Positions 17,239 to 25,980 of a DNA stretch of 64,000 nt are shown piece after piece. Both the position numbers and the translations under genes were made by a program. The notes beneath the pieces are model-generated. The model saw only the letters and a program-made list of their open reading frames with translations. It was not told the origin of the DNA and ran no database searches. The stretch comes from Bacillota bacterium. Its GTDB lineage: Bacteria > Bacillota > Negativicutes > Sporomusales > Sporomusaceae. The stretch covers positions 1 to 64,000 of the forward strand of contig JAEWGR010000129.1 of the NCBI GenBank assembly GCA_023388195.1, given 5' to 3'. The first letter of the stretch is position 1. Every line of letters begins with the position of its first letter.

Positions 17239-18768
17239 ATGATTTTATTAGACGGATATAGTTTAACACTGCCTGATGTGGTTAAAGTGGCCCGAGGGTA
17301 TGAGGAAGTCGGCTTAAGTGAACAGGGACGTACTCAAATTATGGCCAGCCGGACAATTGTAGACAGAATTCTGGAAGATGAGAAGCCGGTATATGGTATT
17401 TCCACCGGGTTTGGGAATTTCAGCCAAATCTTTATTTCAAAAGAAAAAAGAGAAAAACTGCAAAAGAATTTGATTCTCAGCCATGCTACCGGCGTAGGCG
17501 AGCATCTGCCGGAAGACGTTGTGCGGTCGGCCATGCTGCTCAGGGCTAATTCTTTGTCTAAAGGCTATTCAGGAATTAAACTTTCCACAGTGGAGATGCT
17601 GTTAACCTTTCTGAACCGTCGCATTAGCCCGGCAATCCCGGCTAAGGGCTCGGTTGGCGCCAGTGGCGATTTAGCGCCTCTTTCCCACATGGTGCTGGTT
17701 ATGCTGGGTGAAGGTCAGGCTTATGTGAACGGCAAGCTTATGAGCGGGGCCCAGGCCCTGGCTGAAAGCGGTCTGGAACCATTGGCTCTGGGCGGTAAGG
17801 AAGGCCTGGCTTTGATTAATGGTACGCAGATCATGACAGCTGTCGGCTGTATGGTATGGAAGGATGCCGTTGATCTGATGAAGAGTGCCGACGTGGCTGC
17901 CGCTTTGTGCACTGAGGCTTTAAAAGGAACCCGGACTGCCTTTGATCCCCGCATTACCCAGGTGAGGGCTCATATCGGCCAGATGGCTACCACGGAAAAT
18001 ATGCTGCGGCTGACAGCGAACAGCCCGATTATTGAATCTCATGTTCATTGCGAGAAAATACAGGACGCCTACTCCTTGCGTTGTGTCCCTCAAGTGCATG
18101 GCGCCTCAAAGGATGCCTTGCGGCGGGCCGAAGAAACCTTGAACATTGAAATCAACGCTGCCACCGATAACCCGCTGATTATGCCGGATACCGGCGAGGC
18201 AATATCAGGCGGCAACTTTCATGGACAGCCAATTGCCCTGGTGATGGATTATCTAAAGCTGGCCCTGGCTGAGCTTGGCAATATCTCGGAGCGGCGCACC
18301 AACCGGCTGCTGGATGCCCATTTGAGCGATCTGCCGCCATTCCTGACAGCCTATCCGGGCGAAGATTCAGGCTTAATGATTACTCAATATACGGCAGCTT
18401 CGCTGGTCTCTGAAAATAAAGTGCTTGTCCACCCGGCAAGTGCTGATTCGATTCCTACCTCAGCCAACCAGGAAGATCATGTTAGTATGGGAACCATTGC
18501 TGCTCGCCAGGCCAGAGAAATCCTGGAAAATGTGCGCTATATCCTGGCTATTGAATGTTTAGCAGCAGCGCAGGGCATTGATTTTCTGGCGCCGTTGACC
18601 CCGGGGCTGGGAACAGGTGCTGCCCATAAAGCGATCCGTCAGGCTGTACCGCATTTGGACGAGGACCGGATACCGTCCCCTGATATTCAAAGTATTTATC
18701 AGTTATTTGCTGACGGTTCACTGATTAAGGAAGTCGAAGCGGCCATTGGGCCGATGAAAATTTATTAA
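17239..18768 (+). CDS. hutH: Histidine ammonia-lyase
   Basis: 509 residues. Start chosen at ATG 17239 because TGGAGG overlaps the upstream ATG at 17224. The enzyme turns L-histidine into urocanate and ammonia in the cytoplasm. The MIO cofactor triad Ala-Ser-Gly is at residues 141-143 in SVGASGDLAPL. Other family segments are YGISTGFGNF near the N-terminus, NGTQ, and QEDHVSMG. The length is normal. No hutU, hutI or hutG is in the window, so the rest of the pathway must lie elsewhere or urocanate has another fate. Confidence 0.97.
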   Translation: MILLDGYSLTLPDVVKVARGYEEVGLSEQGRTQIMASRTIVDRILEDEKPVYGISTGFGNFSQIFISKEKREKLQKNLILSHATGVGEHLPEDVVRSAMLLRANSLSKGYSGIKLSTVEMLLTFLNRRISPAIPAKGSVGASGDLAPLSHMVLVMLGEGQAYVNGKLMSGAQALAESGLEPLALGGKEGLALINGTQIMTAVGCMVWKDAVDLMKSADVAAALCTEALKGTRTAFDPRITQVRAHIGQMATTENMLRLTANSPIIESHVHCEKIQDAYSLRCVPQVHGASKDALRRAEETLNIEINAATDNPLIMPDTGEAISGGNFHGQPIALVMDYLKLALAELGNISERRTNRLLDAHLSDLPPFLTAYPGEDSGLMITQYTAASLVSENKVLVHPASADSIPTSANQEDHVSMGTIAARQAREILENVRYILAIECLAAAQGIDFLAPLTPGLGTGAAHKAIRQAVPHLDEDRIPSPDIQSIYQLFADGSLIKEVEAAIGPMKIY

Positions 18769-18785
18769 ACGCTTCATCTATGATA

Positions 18786-18824
18786 CAATACTAGGAACAG
18801 GAGTTACTCCTGTTCCTAGTATTG
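18786..18824. terminator. Perfect 18-bp hairpin between hutH and hutP
   Basis: Arms CAATACTAGGAACAGGAG and CTCCTGTTCCTAGTATTG enclose a 3-nt TTA loop, with no mismatches. There is no T run. It may terminate, stabilise the hutH transcript end, or lower hutP expression relative to hutH. Confidence 0.65.
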
Positions 18825-18902
18825 ATTGAGCACCGTAATAAGAATATGTCGCCAACCCATGATTTTCCTGCGGCAGATGGGTGAAAGAAAGGTGGATAAG
18901 TG

Positions 18903-19355
18903 ATGTTCAGCATAGAAAACAATGGCAGCCTGGGGAAATTGGCAATTTTGACAATCATGTCTGGCGGTGAGGATGAGCTTGCCTTAAAACGGCAGGGGGA
19001 GAAATTCGGCTACCGGCTGTATAAAGGCAAAGTGGGCTCAATGGATTCGGCTAAGATTTTTGCGGCCGTTGAAACGGCGGCGAAAAAAGAAGGTCTTATC
19101 GACCAGCGTTACCGGGAAGAGCATGCCCTTTATCATTCGGTGTTTGAAGCTTACAGTGGGATGTGCCGGGGGCAGATCGGGCTGGGGACGGTGTTGCGCA
19201 GCGCCGGTTTGCTATTTTGTATTGTCCGTGGGACGAAGCTGCCGGGGAATGATGCTGATGGTGAGTGGATTGCGGTGGCCCTGTACGGTAATATGGGGGC
19301 GCCGATTAAAGGCTATGAGCATGAAGTGCTGGGCCTGGGGATTAATCCAATTTAA
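18903..19355 (+). CDS. hutP: HutP antitermination protein
   Basis: 150 residues. It matches HutP in length and in its blocks: LYKGKVGSMDSAKIFAAVE, EEHALYHSVFEAY (metal-ligand histidines HxxxH), GTVLRSAGLLF, GEWIAVALYGNMGAPIKG and YEHEVLGLGIN (third metal-ligand His). HutP is a hexameric RNA-binding protein that, with L-histidine and Mg2+, binds UAG-repeat RNA and prevents termination. Here hutP follows hutH, whereas in Bacillus it leads the operon. AGGTGG precedes the ATG. Confidence 0.95.
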   Translation: MFSIENNGSLGKLAILTIMSGGEDELALKRQGEKFGYRLYKGKVGSMDSAKIFAAVETAAKKEGLIDQRYREEHALYHSVFEAYSGMCRGQIGLGTVLRSAGLLFCIVRGTKLPGNDADGEWIAVALYGNMGAPIKGYEHEVLGLGINPI

Positions 19356-19374
19356 CCAGTTTGTAAATAAAGAG

Positions 19375-19414
19375 AAGCGCCACTTGCCTTCATTGGCAAG
19401 GTGGCGCTTTTTTT
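19375..19414 (+). terminator. Intrinsic terminator of hutP
   Basis: Stem AAGCGCCACTTGCC / GGCAAGGTGGCGCTT with a 6-nt loop, then a run of seven T. It may also serve the convergent DUF3786 gene. Confidence 0.92.
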
Positions 19415-19427
19415 CATGCTCAGAAGG

Positions 19428-20072
19428 TTACCAAATGTCATGTCCCTGGCAATAATCCGGTGAAGCCAGCTTGATCAAGCTGTTTGCGAGATAGCCGCCA
19501 AGCCCGATAACGCTTTCAATATGCAAAAAATGGGCAATGGAAGGATCGAATAAAACGGTGGCATTGGCTGCGATTTCTTCATCGCCTTCCCAAATAACCA
19601 CACAGAGGGGGATCTTCGGGAAGACGGTAAAAATTGCTGAAGCATCACCAAAACAGGCCGGCTGTCCCCCCAAGGGCTTGGCACATTCCAACAGCAGCGA
19701 GGCCTGGTTGCCGAAAGCTTTTATCAGACCGCCGATTGCATCTTTATGGAATGCCGGATAAAAGAGCATGCCCCCATTGGGAATCTCTTTCAGGCTGACC
19801 CATTTATGGGCTACTTCGGCGCTGGCCTGAAAGAAGGTGAGGTAATGCAGAATCAGAATCGCAGCCCCTATTTTAGGACCAGAACCGTCTTTTTCTTTGC
19901 AAATGGTTTTATTTACACAGTCCACGATATAGTTTTCGTTTAAATAGGGGACGACAAATTGCTGATTTTCACTCAGATACAATACGTCCATACTAGCTGC
20001 AATCTCTGCCGGCGATTTCGCCGCAAGATCCTGCCAGCCTTTGTCGTAGGCAATACGATAATTACTTTCCAG
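19428..20072 (-). CDS. DUF3786 protein, probable CTG start
   Basis: The DUF3786 family is recognised by GGQPACFGDASAIFTVFPKIPL and WEGDEEIAANATVLFDPS. The first ATG is at 19991, but the frame stays open and similar to the family for 27 codons upstream (LESNYRIAYDKGWQDLAAKSP). GGAGG lies 7 nt before a CTG at 20070-20072, so I extend the gene to that CTG (214 residues). Members are found beside corrinoid and C1 genes, but the function is not known. It is convergent with hutP. Confidence 0.8.
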   Translation of the reverse strand: MESNYRIAYDKGWQDLAAKSPAEIAASMDVLYLSENQQFVVPYLNENYIVDCVNKTICKEKDGSGPKIGAAILILHYLTFFQASAEVAHKWVSLKEIPNGGMLFYPAFHKDAIGGLIKAFGNQASLLLECAKPLGGQPACFGDASAIFTVFPKIPLCVVIWEGDEEIAANATVLFDPSIAHFLHIESVIGLGGYLANSLIKLASPDYCQGHDIW

Positions 20073-20369
20073 TGTAATTCCTCCTTAATTCGCACATAGT
20101 ACCTATAATTATATTAAACACTGCTGTCCTGCCGATGAAAAGAGCCAGTTTGGCGGGAGTTCGACAGGGCCAGATGAGACGCTGTGGGTGTTGTACTCCT
20201 TGCGAAAAATCATGTGATGTCCTGCACTATAAGTTCTATATTCTTATTATATCCACCTTCAAAAAGAGACTGCCGGAGGTGGATATATTTGACCAAGTGC
20301 GGAGATATATAATATGCATGGCCTATTTAATTATCCGGTTACTTGCAAATATGTACAGGAGCTGATCGC

Positions 20370-21596
20370 TTGCGTAGCCAAAAAAGACCATCAATCCTGT
20401 TTGTAGCTTTAAACCGTCATCAAAGCCGGTATTTTCACCAGCTAGGCGCCCATTTAAATGACACCTATGAAATTTTCCATATTTATTATGGCTTGTCTGA
20501 TTTTGCCGGTTCACTGACAAAACCGGAACTGCCAGCCTGTGTCACTTTTACGCAGGCTGAGTTAGCCGATTTAATTCGTTTTTTGCTAATTAAGGGTCAG
20601 GCCCGAAAATTCACAGGATTTCGCGGCTGGATGCATTCACAGTCTGTTCTGGAAAGCCGGGCCTATTATGCAACTTTGTATTTTTATAAATACCTGTGCC
20701 GTGTTCCTGTTGACCTTGTATGTGTATGGAATGGTATCAATCTGCCATTGGCCTCTGCCGTCAGGGTGGCAAGAAAGCTTGGTAAGCAGACTGTCTTTTT
20801 TGAAAATGGCTATTTTAGAGATACAACCACGCTAGATCCAGCCGGTGTTAACTATCAAAATAGTCTGGTGAACAAGCCGCGCTCCTTTTATGATGCTTTG
20901 TCGCCACAACCGGCGTTACTGGAAAAATTATATAGTACGGCTGCGCAAACCCGGCAAATTAAGCGTAAATGGTATCAAAATCTTATCAAAAGGCAAGAAA
21001 TTAGCCACCCGGAGCCTGTTACCCTGCCGGAGAACTTTATTTTCCTTCCGTTTCAGGTACAGGATGATACGCAGGTTCTGCTGTATTCACCGTATGTTAA
21101 GTCCATGACTGCACTGGTAGATTGTGCCGTGAACGCGGTAAAACAGTATAATGCGCTTACAGGCAAAAATGTCTGGCTTGTTGCCAAAGAGCATCCTGCC
21201 GATTTTGGCCGCGTAGATTACTCTGCGTTGCAGGCCAGGTACCAACAGGATAATATCTTATTTTTGCGCTTTTATCCAACGCCTGACTTAATTGCCCAGG
21301 CACAAGGGATTATTACCCTGAATTCTACAGTGGGTATCGAGGCGTTGGTTCATCATAAACCGGTTATAACCCTGGGGAATTCCTTCTATAACATAGATGG
21401 CCTGGTCTGCCAGGTTACGCAAGCAGAGCAACTGGCAACGTGTATTCAGTTTATAGAGGCAGAACCGGATCATCAATTAATTGACAAGTTCTTATATTAC
21501 TTACGTTATTGTTATCTGGCTGAAGGCTCCTGGCATCAACCCAGTGAGCTGCATTTTCAAAGTGCCCGCAGAAAGATTGCCGAAATCTTGCAGTAA
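20370..21596 (+). CDS. Capsule polysaccharide biosynthesis protein (KpsS/KpsC-like)
   Basis: About 408 residues from the TTG at 20370, with AGGAG at 20357-20361. It matches the Capsule_synth family: FENGYFRDTTTLDPAGVN, AKEHPADFG, then ITLNSTVGIEALVHHKPV and TLGNSFYN. Known members are beta-Kdo transferases that start capsule glycolipid linkers at the inner membrane of diderm bacteria. It has no capsule neighbours here, so the acceptor is unclear. Its presence favours an outer-membrane-bearing host. Confidence 0.82.
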   Translation: MRSQKRPSILFVALNRHQSRYFHQLGAHLNDTYEIFHIYYGLSDFAGSLTKPELPACVTFTQAELADLIRFLLIKGQARKFTGFRGWMHSQSVLESRAYYATLYFYKYLCRVPVDLVCVWNGINLPLASAVRVARKLGKQTVFFENGYFRDTTTLDPAGVNYQNSLVNKPRSFYDALSPQPALLEKLYSTAAQTRQIKRKWYQNLIKRQEISHPEPVTLPENFIFLPFQVQDDTQVLLYSPYVKSMTALVDCAVNAVKQYNALTGKNVWLVAKEHPADFGRVDYSALQARYQQDNILFLRFYPTPDLIAQAQGIITLNSTVGIEALVHHKPVITLGNSFYNIDGLVCQVTQAEQLATCIQFIEAEPDHQLIDKFLYYLRYCYLAEGSWHQPSELHFQSARRKIAEILQ

Positions 21597-21744
21597 GTAA
21601 GAGCCGTAAGTGGACATCATTTTTAATTTTCTACAAGCAAAAATCAACAGGTCGAAAATATACGGTTGGTGCAGTTGGCAACTGGTAGCAGGAGCAGGAT
21701 TTTTAGGATGGCTTGACTAATACTAAGATCTAAAAAGGAAGCAA

Positions 21745-22707
21745 ATGAATATTCTCCCGCTTCCCTTTACTCTTTATAACGGATGGATTGAAAAAATGTA
21801 TATTTTTACTGATATTGTCAGCCGGTTTACCTGCCAGATGTGCGGCACCTGCTGCAGCAATCCGTGGCAGGTAACTGTGGATAAGGCCAGTTACAGCCGG
21901 AATGAGGCGTTGTTTACCGCCTACGGGCGTAAAGCTGAATTTGAGCAGGCTTTCATCACCCTGGAAGGCCGGGGCGGTTATGGTGAATATGCATATATTG
22001 CCAAGCAAGCCAGGGGCGGCTGCTGGTTTTTGCACACTGATAACCTGTGCCGGCTGCATAAAGAGGCTGGTCACAGCCATCTTGATGCTGTGTGCCGGAC
22101 ATTCCCCCGTTACCCGATGAATACAGCCCGCGGAATCGAGATAACCTTAAGCTTTAGCTGCCCGACCGTATTGAAGCTGGCTGACCGGGATGAGGCACTG
22201 CGGCTAATCAGAGCCGATTTCCCGCCGCTGGATCTTGTTGATAATAACTATGCCGCCGAGATTTATCCGCAGCAGCAGCCTGAACGGCAGCCTCTCCGCT
22301 ATTATTTTGAACTGGAAAGTCATTTTATTGATCTTTTGCAATGCCGGGCTATGCCCTTGGGCGAACGGCTGGCTTTTCTTGCCGAGACGGTACAGGCCGT
22401 GGACAGCCTGGCCGGTGCTCAAGACATCGCGCGCGGGGTGACAGCATTATTTAACCGCAACTATGACTGGCTGGATGAACTGGCCGCTGCCGGCGAGCCT
22501 GCCAGGCTTGAAGCAGGCAGTAGGTTGCTGGAGAATTATTTTGTTAGTTTGCTCTTTAAAAAGCCTTTTTATATTTTCGGCTTCGCTAAGACCCTGCAGC
22601 TATTAAACCATATCTGGCAGCAGTTGATGGGCGCAGATGATCTGGGCCGGGAGATTATGCGGCTGGAGCTGCAGTATGGTCATGACCGGCAGGCATTGTG
22701 GCGCTAA
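21745..22707 (+). CDS. Cysteine-cluster protein, FliB/YkgJ-like (flagellin lysine-N-methylase type)
   Basis: 320 residues from ATG 21745 with AAGGAAG upstream; ATG 21796 is an alternative that begins just before the motif. The N-terminal CQMCGTCC and the later CWFLHTDNLCRLHKEAG ... VCRTFPRYP form the metal-binding cysteine set of the YkgJ/FliB group. FliB members methylate flagellin lysines; others are called zinc or iron-chelating. No flagellar gene is near, so the role is open. Confidence 0.72.
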   Translation: MNILPLPFTLYNGWIEKMYIFTDIVSRFTCQMCGTCCSNPWQVTVDKASYSRNEALFTAYGRKAEFEQAFITLEGRGGYGEYAYIAKQARGGCWFLHTDNLCRLHKEAGHSHLDAVCRTFPRYPMNTARGIEITLSFSCPTVLKLADRDEALRLIRADFPPLDLVDNNYAAEIYPQQQPERQPLRYYFELESHFIDLLQCRAMPLGERLAFLAETVQAVDSLAGAQDIARGVTALFNRNYDWLDELAAAGEPARLEAGSRLLENYFVSLLFKKPFYIFGFAKTLQLLNHIWQQLMGADDLGREIMRLELQYGHDRQALWR

Positions 22708-22784
22708 AAAACGGGTAATACTGCTATTACCCCAATAGGTAGTTTAAGTAGATTCAGTGACGATTGCAAGCAGGTGACAAGGCA

Positions 22785-24536
22785 ATGACCACAATATTAA
22801 AAGACATTCAGGAAACAGTGACTAAATATGCCAAGATTATAGCCCATGTTATCAAAGTGGATGTAGAGATTGTTGACGAGAACCTGATCCGGATAGCCGG
22901 CACCGGTGTGTATAAGGCCCAGATTAATGAAGATATGTCGGCTGCCGGCTTTGTGTATAAAGCTGTGTTGGAAACAGGCGAGCCGCAATTTATTCCTGAC
23001 CCGGGAAAACACGCATTATGCCGCTGCTGCCCAAAGAAGCTGGGCTGTGGTGAAAAGCTTGAAATGTGTACCCCGATTAAGCTGGATAACCGGATCATCG
23101 GGGTAATTGGTTTAATCTGTTTTTCGGAAGCGCAAAAAGAGCATTTGCTGCAGGATTTGTCCGCTTTCCGGGATTTTTTAGTCCAAATTGCTGATTTTAT
23201 CAGCGCCAAAGCCAGGGAACAAAGAGAAGTTGAACGGGCGCTGATGCTGGTGGATCTCCTGAATCAGGTTATCAATACCATGACTAAGGGTGTTTTGGTT
23301 TTAAACAACAGGTCCGAGATCGTCCATATCAACGGCAACGCCGTAAAGCAGCTGCAGGTAACGCCGCATTGCCTGCACCAGCCGATTCTGCTGGAAGCCA
23401 CCGGTGACTCTGTTCTGGATCTGGAGGAATTCAAGGTGACCATTGAGGGCAGAAAGTTTGCCCTTATGGGGCATCTGGTGCCTGTCAGGCCGCAGGTAGC
23501 CGATTATGCCGATATCTTAATCTTTGATGAAATCAAAAATGTCAAATCAGAGATCTATGATTTGACAAGCATTGCGGAAGAAGTCAGCCTGGCTGACATA
23601 GTAGGCAACTCGGCGGTTATGCGGCAGTTGAAAAACAAAATATTAAAAGTGGCGGCATCCAATTCCACTATTTTAGTCACCGGTGAAAGCGGTACAGGCA
23701 AAGAAATGATTGCCCGGGCTATTCACCAGGAGAGCAGCCGCCATGATAAACCTTTTGTGGCGATCAATTGCGGCGCTATTCCAGATACCCTGCTGGAGAG
23801 CGAGCTGTTCGGCTATGTCAGAGGCGCGTTTACCGGTGCTGATCCGCGGGGAAAAATCGGTAAGTTTGAGCTGGCCAACAAAGGGGTTATCTTCCTGGAT
23901 GAGATTGGCGACATGCCCTTATACCTGCAGGTAAAGCTGTTGCGCGTACTGCAGGAAAGGAAGATTACCAGAATTGGCTCCAATCAGCAGCTGGATATAG
24001 ATATCAGGGTGATTGCCGCTACCAATAAAAATCTGAGCCGGATGATCGAGGAGAATAAATTCCGGGAGGATTTATACTACCGGCTGAATGTAATCCCGGT
24101 TGAGGTGCCGCCGCTGCGCGAGCGCCGGGAGGATATTGAACTGCTTGTCGCTTATATGATTAAGCGCTACAGCAGCCTGTTCGGAAAAAGGATAGCCGGC
24201 ATTGATCAACCGGCCATGCAGGAGCTGATGGCTTATTCCTGGCCGGGCAACATTCGTGAGCTGGAAAATACCATTGAGTTTATGATTAATATGGTTGATG
24301 ACGGCAGTGTAATCAACCAGGAAGCGTTACCTGGCAGTATCCGTGCTGCCAAGCCGGTACCGGCGGCCCAGGTGGTTTACCGGCCCCGGACGCTGCAGGC
24401 TGTGGAGCGGGAACTGATTGAACAGGCTTTGCGCCGAAATGGTGCGACGACTGAGGGCAAGAAACAGGCGGCCCGGGAACTAGGGATTGGTATCGCCACC
24501 TTTTACCGCAAGCTGGATAAATACCAATTATCATAA
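22785..24536 (+). CDS. Sigma-54-dependent transcriptional activator (YgeV-like)
   Basis: About 583 residues. The N-terminal region (1-150) is a GAF-like sensor containing CRCCPKKLGCGEKLEMCTPI, a cysteine-rich patch; a PAS-like part follows (about 160-260). The AAA+ domain has Walker A GESGTGKE, the sigma-54 contact loop GAFTGA, Walker B VIFLDEIGDM and an Arg-finger region YYRLNVIPVEVPPLRERRED. A Fis-type helix-turn-helix ends the protein. It sits directly before the operon it most likely activates; the ligand may be diaminopropionate or a purine-related compound (inference). Confidence 0.93.
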   Translation: MTTILKDIQETVTKYAKIIAHVIKVDVEIVDENLIRIAGTGVYKAQINEDMSAAGFVYKAVLETGEPQFIPDPGKHALCRCCPKKLGCGEKLEMCTPIKLDNRIIGVIGLICFSEAQKEHLLQDLSAFRDFLVQIADFISAKAREQREVERALMLVDLLNQVINTMTKGVLVLNNRSEIVHINGNAVKQLQVTPHCLHQPILLEATGDSVLDLEEFKVTIEGRKFALMGHLVPVRPQVADYADILIFDEIKNVKSEIYDLTSIAEEVSLADIVGNSAVMRQLKNKILKVAASNSTILVTGESGTGKEMIARAIHQESSRHDKPFVAINCGAIPDTLLESELFGYVRGAFTGADPRGKIGKFELANKGVIFLDEIGDMPLYLQVKLLRVLQERKITRIGSNQQLDIDIRVIAATNKNLSRMIEENKFREDLYYRLNVIPVEVPPLRERREDIELLVAYMIKRYSSLFGKRIAGIDQPAMQELMAYSWPGNIRELENTIEFMINMVDDGSVINQEALPGSIRAAKPVPAAQVVYRPRTLQAVERELIEQALRRNGATTEGKKQAARELGIGIATFYRKLDKYQLS

Positions 24537-24604
24537 TGATAATTGTCAGGCATAACCCCTTATCAAAATGATAAAATTTATCATTTTGATAAGGGGTTAT
24601 GCCT
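24525..24604. promoter_or_regulatory. Three candidate enhancer sites for the sigma-54 activator
   Basis: Three 15-bp palindromes of form TTATCA-N3-TGATAA lie at 24528-24542, 24560-24574 and 24578-24592. The last two sit inside a larger perfect palindrome (24548-24604, 28-nt arms around one central A). The first overlaps the activator's stop codon. Sites are about 95-160 nt upstream of the -12 element, the usual enhancer distance. The large palindrome may double as a terminator for the activator gene. Confidence 0.75.
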
Positions 24605-24670
24605 TGTCAACGGGCCGGCAACCTGCTGTGAAACCGGCGGCAGGCTTAAGGGAGTAACGCCGGAACAGGT

Positions 24671-24687
24671 TTGGCATGGTAATTGCA
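24671..24687 (+). promoter_or_regulatory. Sigma-54 (-24/-12) promoter of the dpaL operon
   Basis: TTGGCATGGTAATTGCA matches the consensus TTGGCAC-N5-TTGCA. The invariant GG (24673-24674) and GC (24685-24686) are separated by exactly 10 nt. The start site would be near 24698, 32 nt before the dpaL ATG. Confidence 0.88.
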
Positions 24688-24729
24688 GTAATTAAGGGCG
24701 TATGGTCAAATACCACTAGGAGGCTCAAC

Positions 24730-25980
24730 ATGCTGGAACAAATACAATGGGAAAAAAATAAGCGGGTGCAGAAGGAGAAGCATAAGGCGCCAATTGATTT
24801 TTTAAATCACCAGGAGGTAGCCAGGGCAAAACAGTTTCACGCCAGTTTCCCTGCCTATCACCAAACACCACTGCGCAGTCTAGAGGCACTTGCAGCCAAG
24901 CTGGGTGTTGCCGGTGTGTATGTAAAAGATGAGTCTCACCGGTTTGGCCTGAACGCGTTCAAGGTGCTGGGGGGAGCTTATGCCATGGGCCGGTTTCTGG
25001 CGCAGCGGCTCGGGCAGGATCCGGACAGTATAAGCTATGCCCGGCTGATTTCGCCGGAGTGGAAAGCACAATTAGGCGATATTACCTTTACTACCGCTAC
25101 CGACGGCAATCATGGGCGGGGCGTTGCCTGGACGGCGCGGCAGCTAGGGCAAAAAGCAGTGGTCTATATGCCGAAAGGCTCATCGCTAAAGCGTTTTGAC
25201 AGTATCAGGGGTGAAGGGGCGGAGGTGGTCATCACCGATTTGAATTATGATGAGGCTGTCCGGCTGGCAGCGGCGAATGCCCGGAAATATGGCTGGGTCG
25301 TTGTCCAGGATACTGCCTGGGCGGGGTATGAGGAGATACCGGCCTGGATTATGCAGGGGTATGGCACCATGGCTTTGGAAGCGCTGGATCAACTCAAGCT
25401 GCAAGGGATAAGCAAACCCACTCACATCTTGCTGCAAGCCGGCGTCGGTTCACTGGCCGGAGCCGTACAGGGTTATTTTGCCGCCATGTTTCCGGAGGAT
25501 TGTCCCCGGACAATTATTGTCGAATCAGACCAGGCCGATTGCCTGTTTAAATCGGTGCAGGCCGGTGATGGACAGCCCCATGCGGTAGGCGGTGATATGG
25601 CCACGATTATGGCCGGTCTGGCCTGTGGTGAACCCAATGTCACCGGCTGGAACATCCTGCGGGATTGCAGTGAGCTGTTTGTCTCCTGTCCCGACTGGGT
25701 TGCTGCCAAAGGCATGCGCATGCTCGGCAATCCGCTGGGGGCTGATGCCCGGGTGATTTCCGGCGAGTCAGGAGCGGTCACTACCGGGCTATTGGGTGTG
25801 CTGATGCAGGCCGAAGAGTGCCGGCAGTTGAGAGAGGATCTGGGCCTGGATGCCAGTTCGCGTGTATTGTTGTTCAGCACGGAGGGGGATACTGATCCGG
25901 ACAGGTACCGCAGCATTATTTGGGATGGAGAATATCCAAGTTTTAGGAAAGGCAGGCAACATAAGTATGTTAACAGCTAA
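24730..25980 (+). CDS. ygeX: Diaminopropionate ammonia-lyase
   Basis: 416 residues from ATG 24730, with TAGGAGG just upstream. The PLP enzyme cleaves 2,3-diaminopropionate to pyruvate and two ammonia. The Schiff-base lysine is in RFGLNAFKVLGGAYA. TATDGNHGRGVAW and the glycine-rich QAGVGSLAGAVQG bind the cofactor phosphate. The reaction passes through 2-aminoacrylate, which fits the ridA gene two genes downstream. It overlaps ygeY by 14 nt and is the first gene of the sigma-54 operon. Confidence 0.94.
   Translation: MLEQIQWEKNKRVQKEKHKAPIDFLNHQEVARAKQFHASFPAYHQTPLRSLEALAAKLGVAGVYVKDESHRFGLNAFKVLGGAYAMGRFLAQRLGQDPDSISYARLISPEWKAQLGDITFTTATDGNHGRGVAWTARQLGQKAVVYMPKGSSLKRFDSIRGEGAEVVITDLNYDEAVRLAAANARKYGWVVVQDTAWAGYEEIPAWIMQGYGTMALEALDQLKLQGISKPTHILLQAGVGSLAGAVQGYFAAMFPEDCPRTIIVESDQADCLFKSVQAGDGQPHAVGGDMATIMAGLACGEPNVTGWNILRDCSELFVSCPDWVAAKGMRMLGNPLGADARVISGESGAVTTGLLGVLMQAEECRQLREDLGLDASSRVLLFSTEGDTDPDRYRSIIWDGEYPSFRKGRQHKYVNS

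Noticed and set aside
20135..20365. 76-codon plus-strand frame in the gap before the capsule-type gene
   Set aside because: No ribosome site, no family resemblance, and it overlaps the leader of the next gene. Treated as chance.
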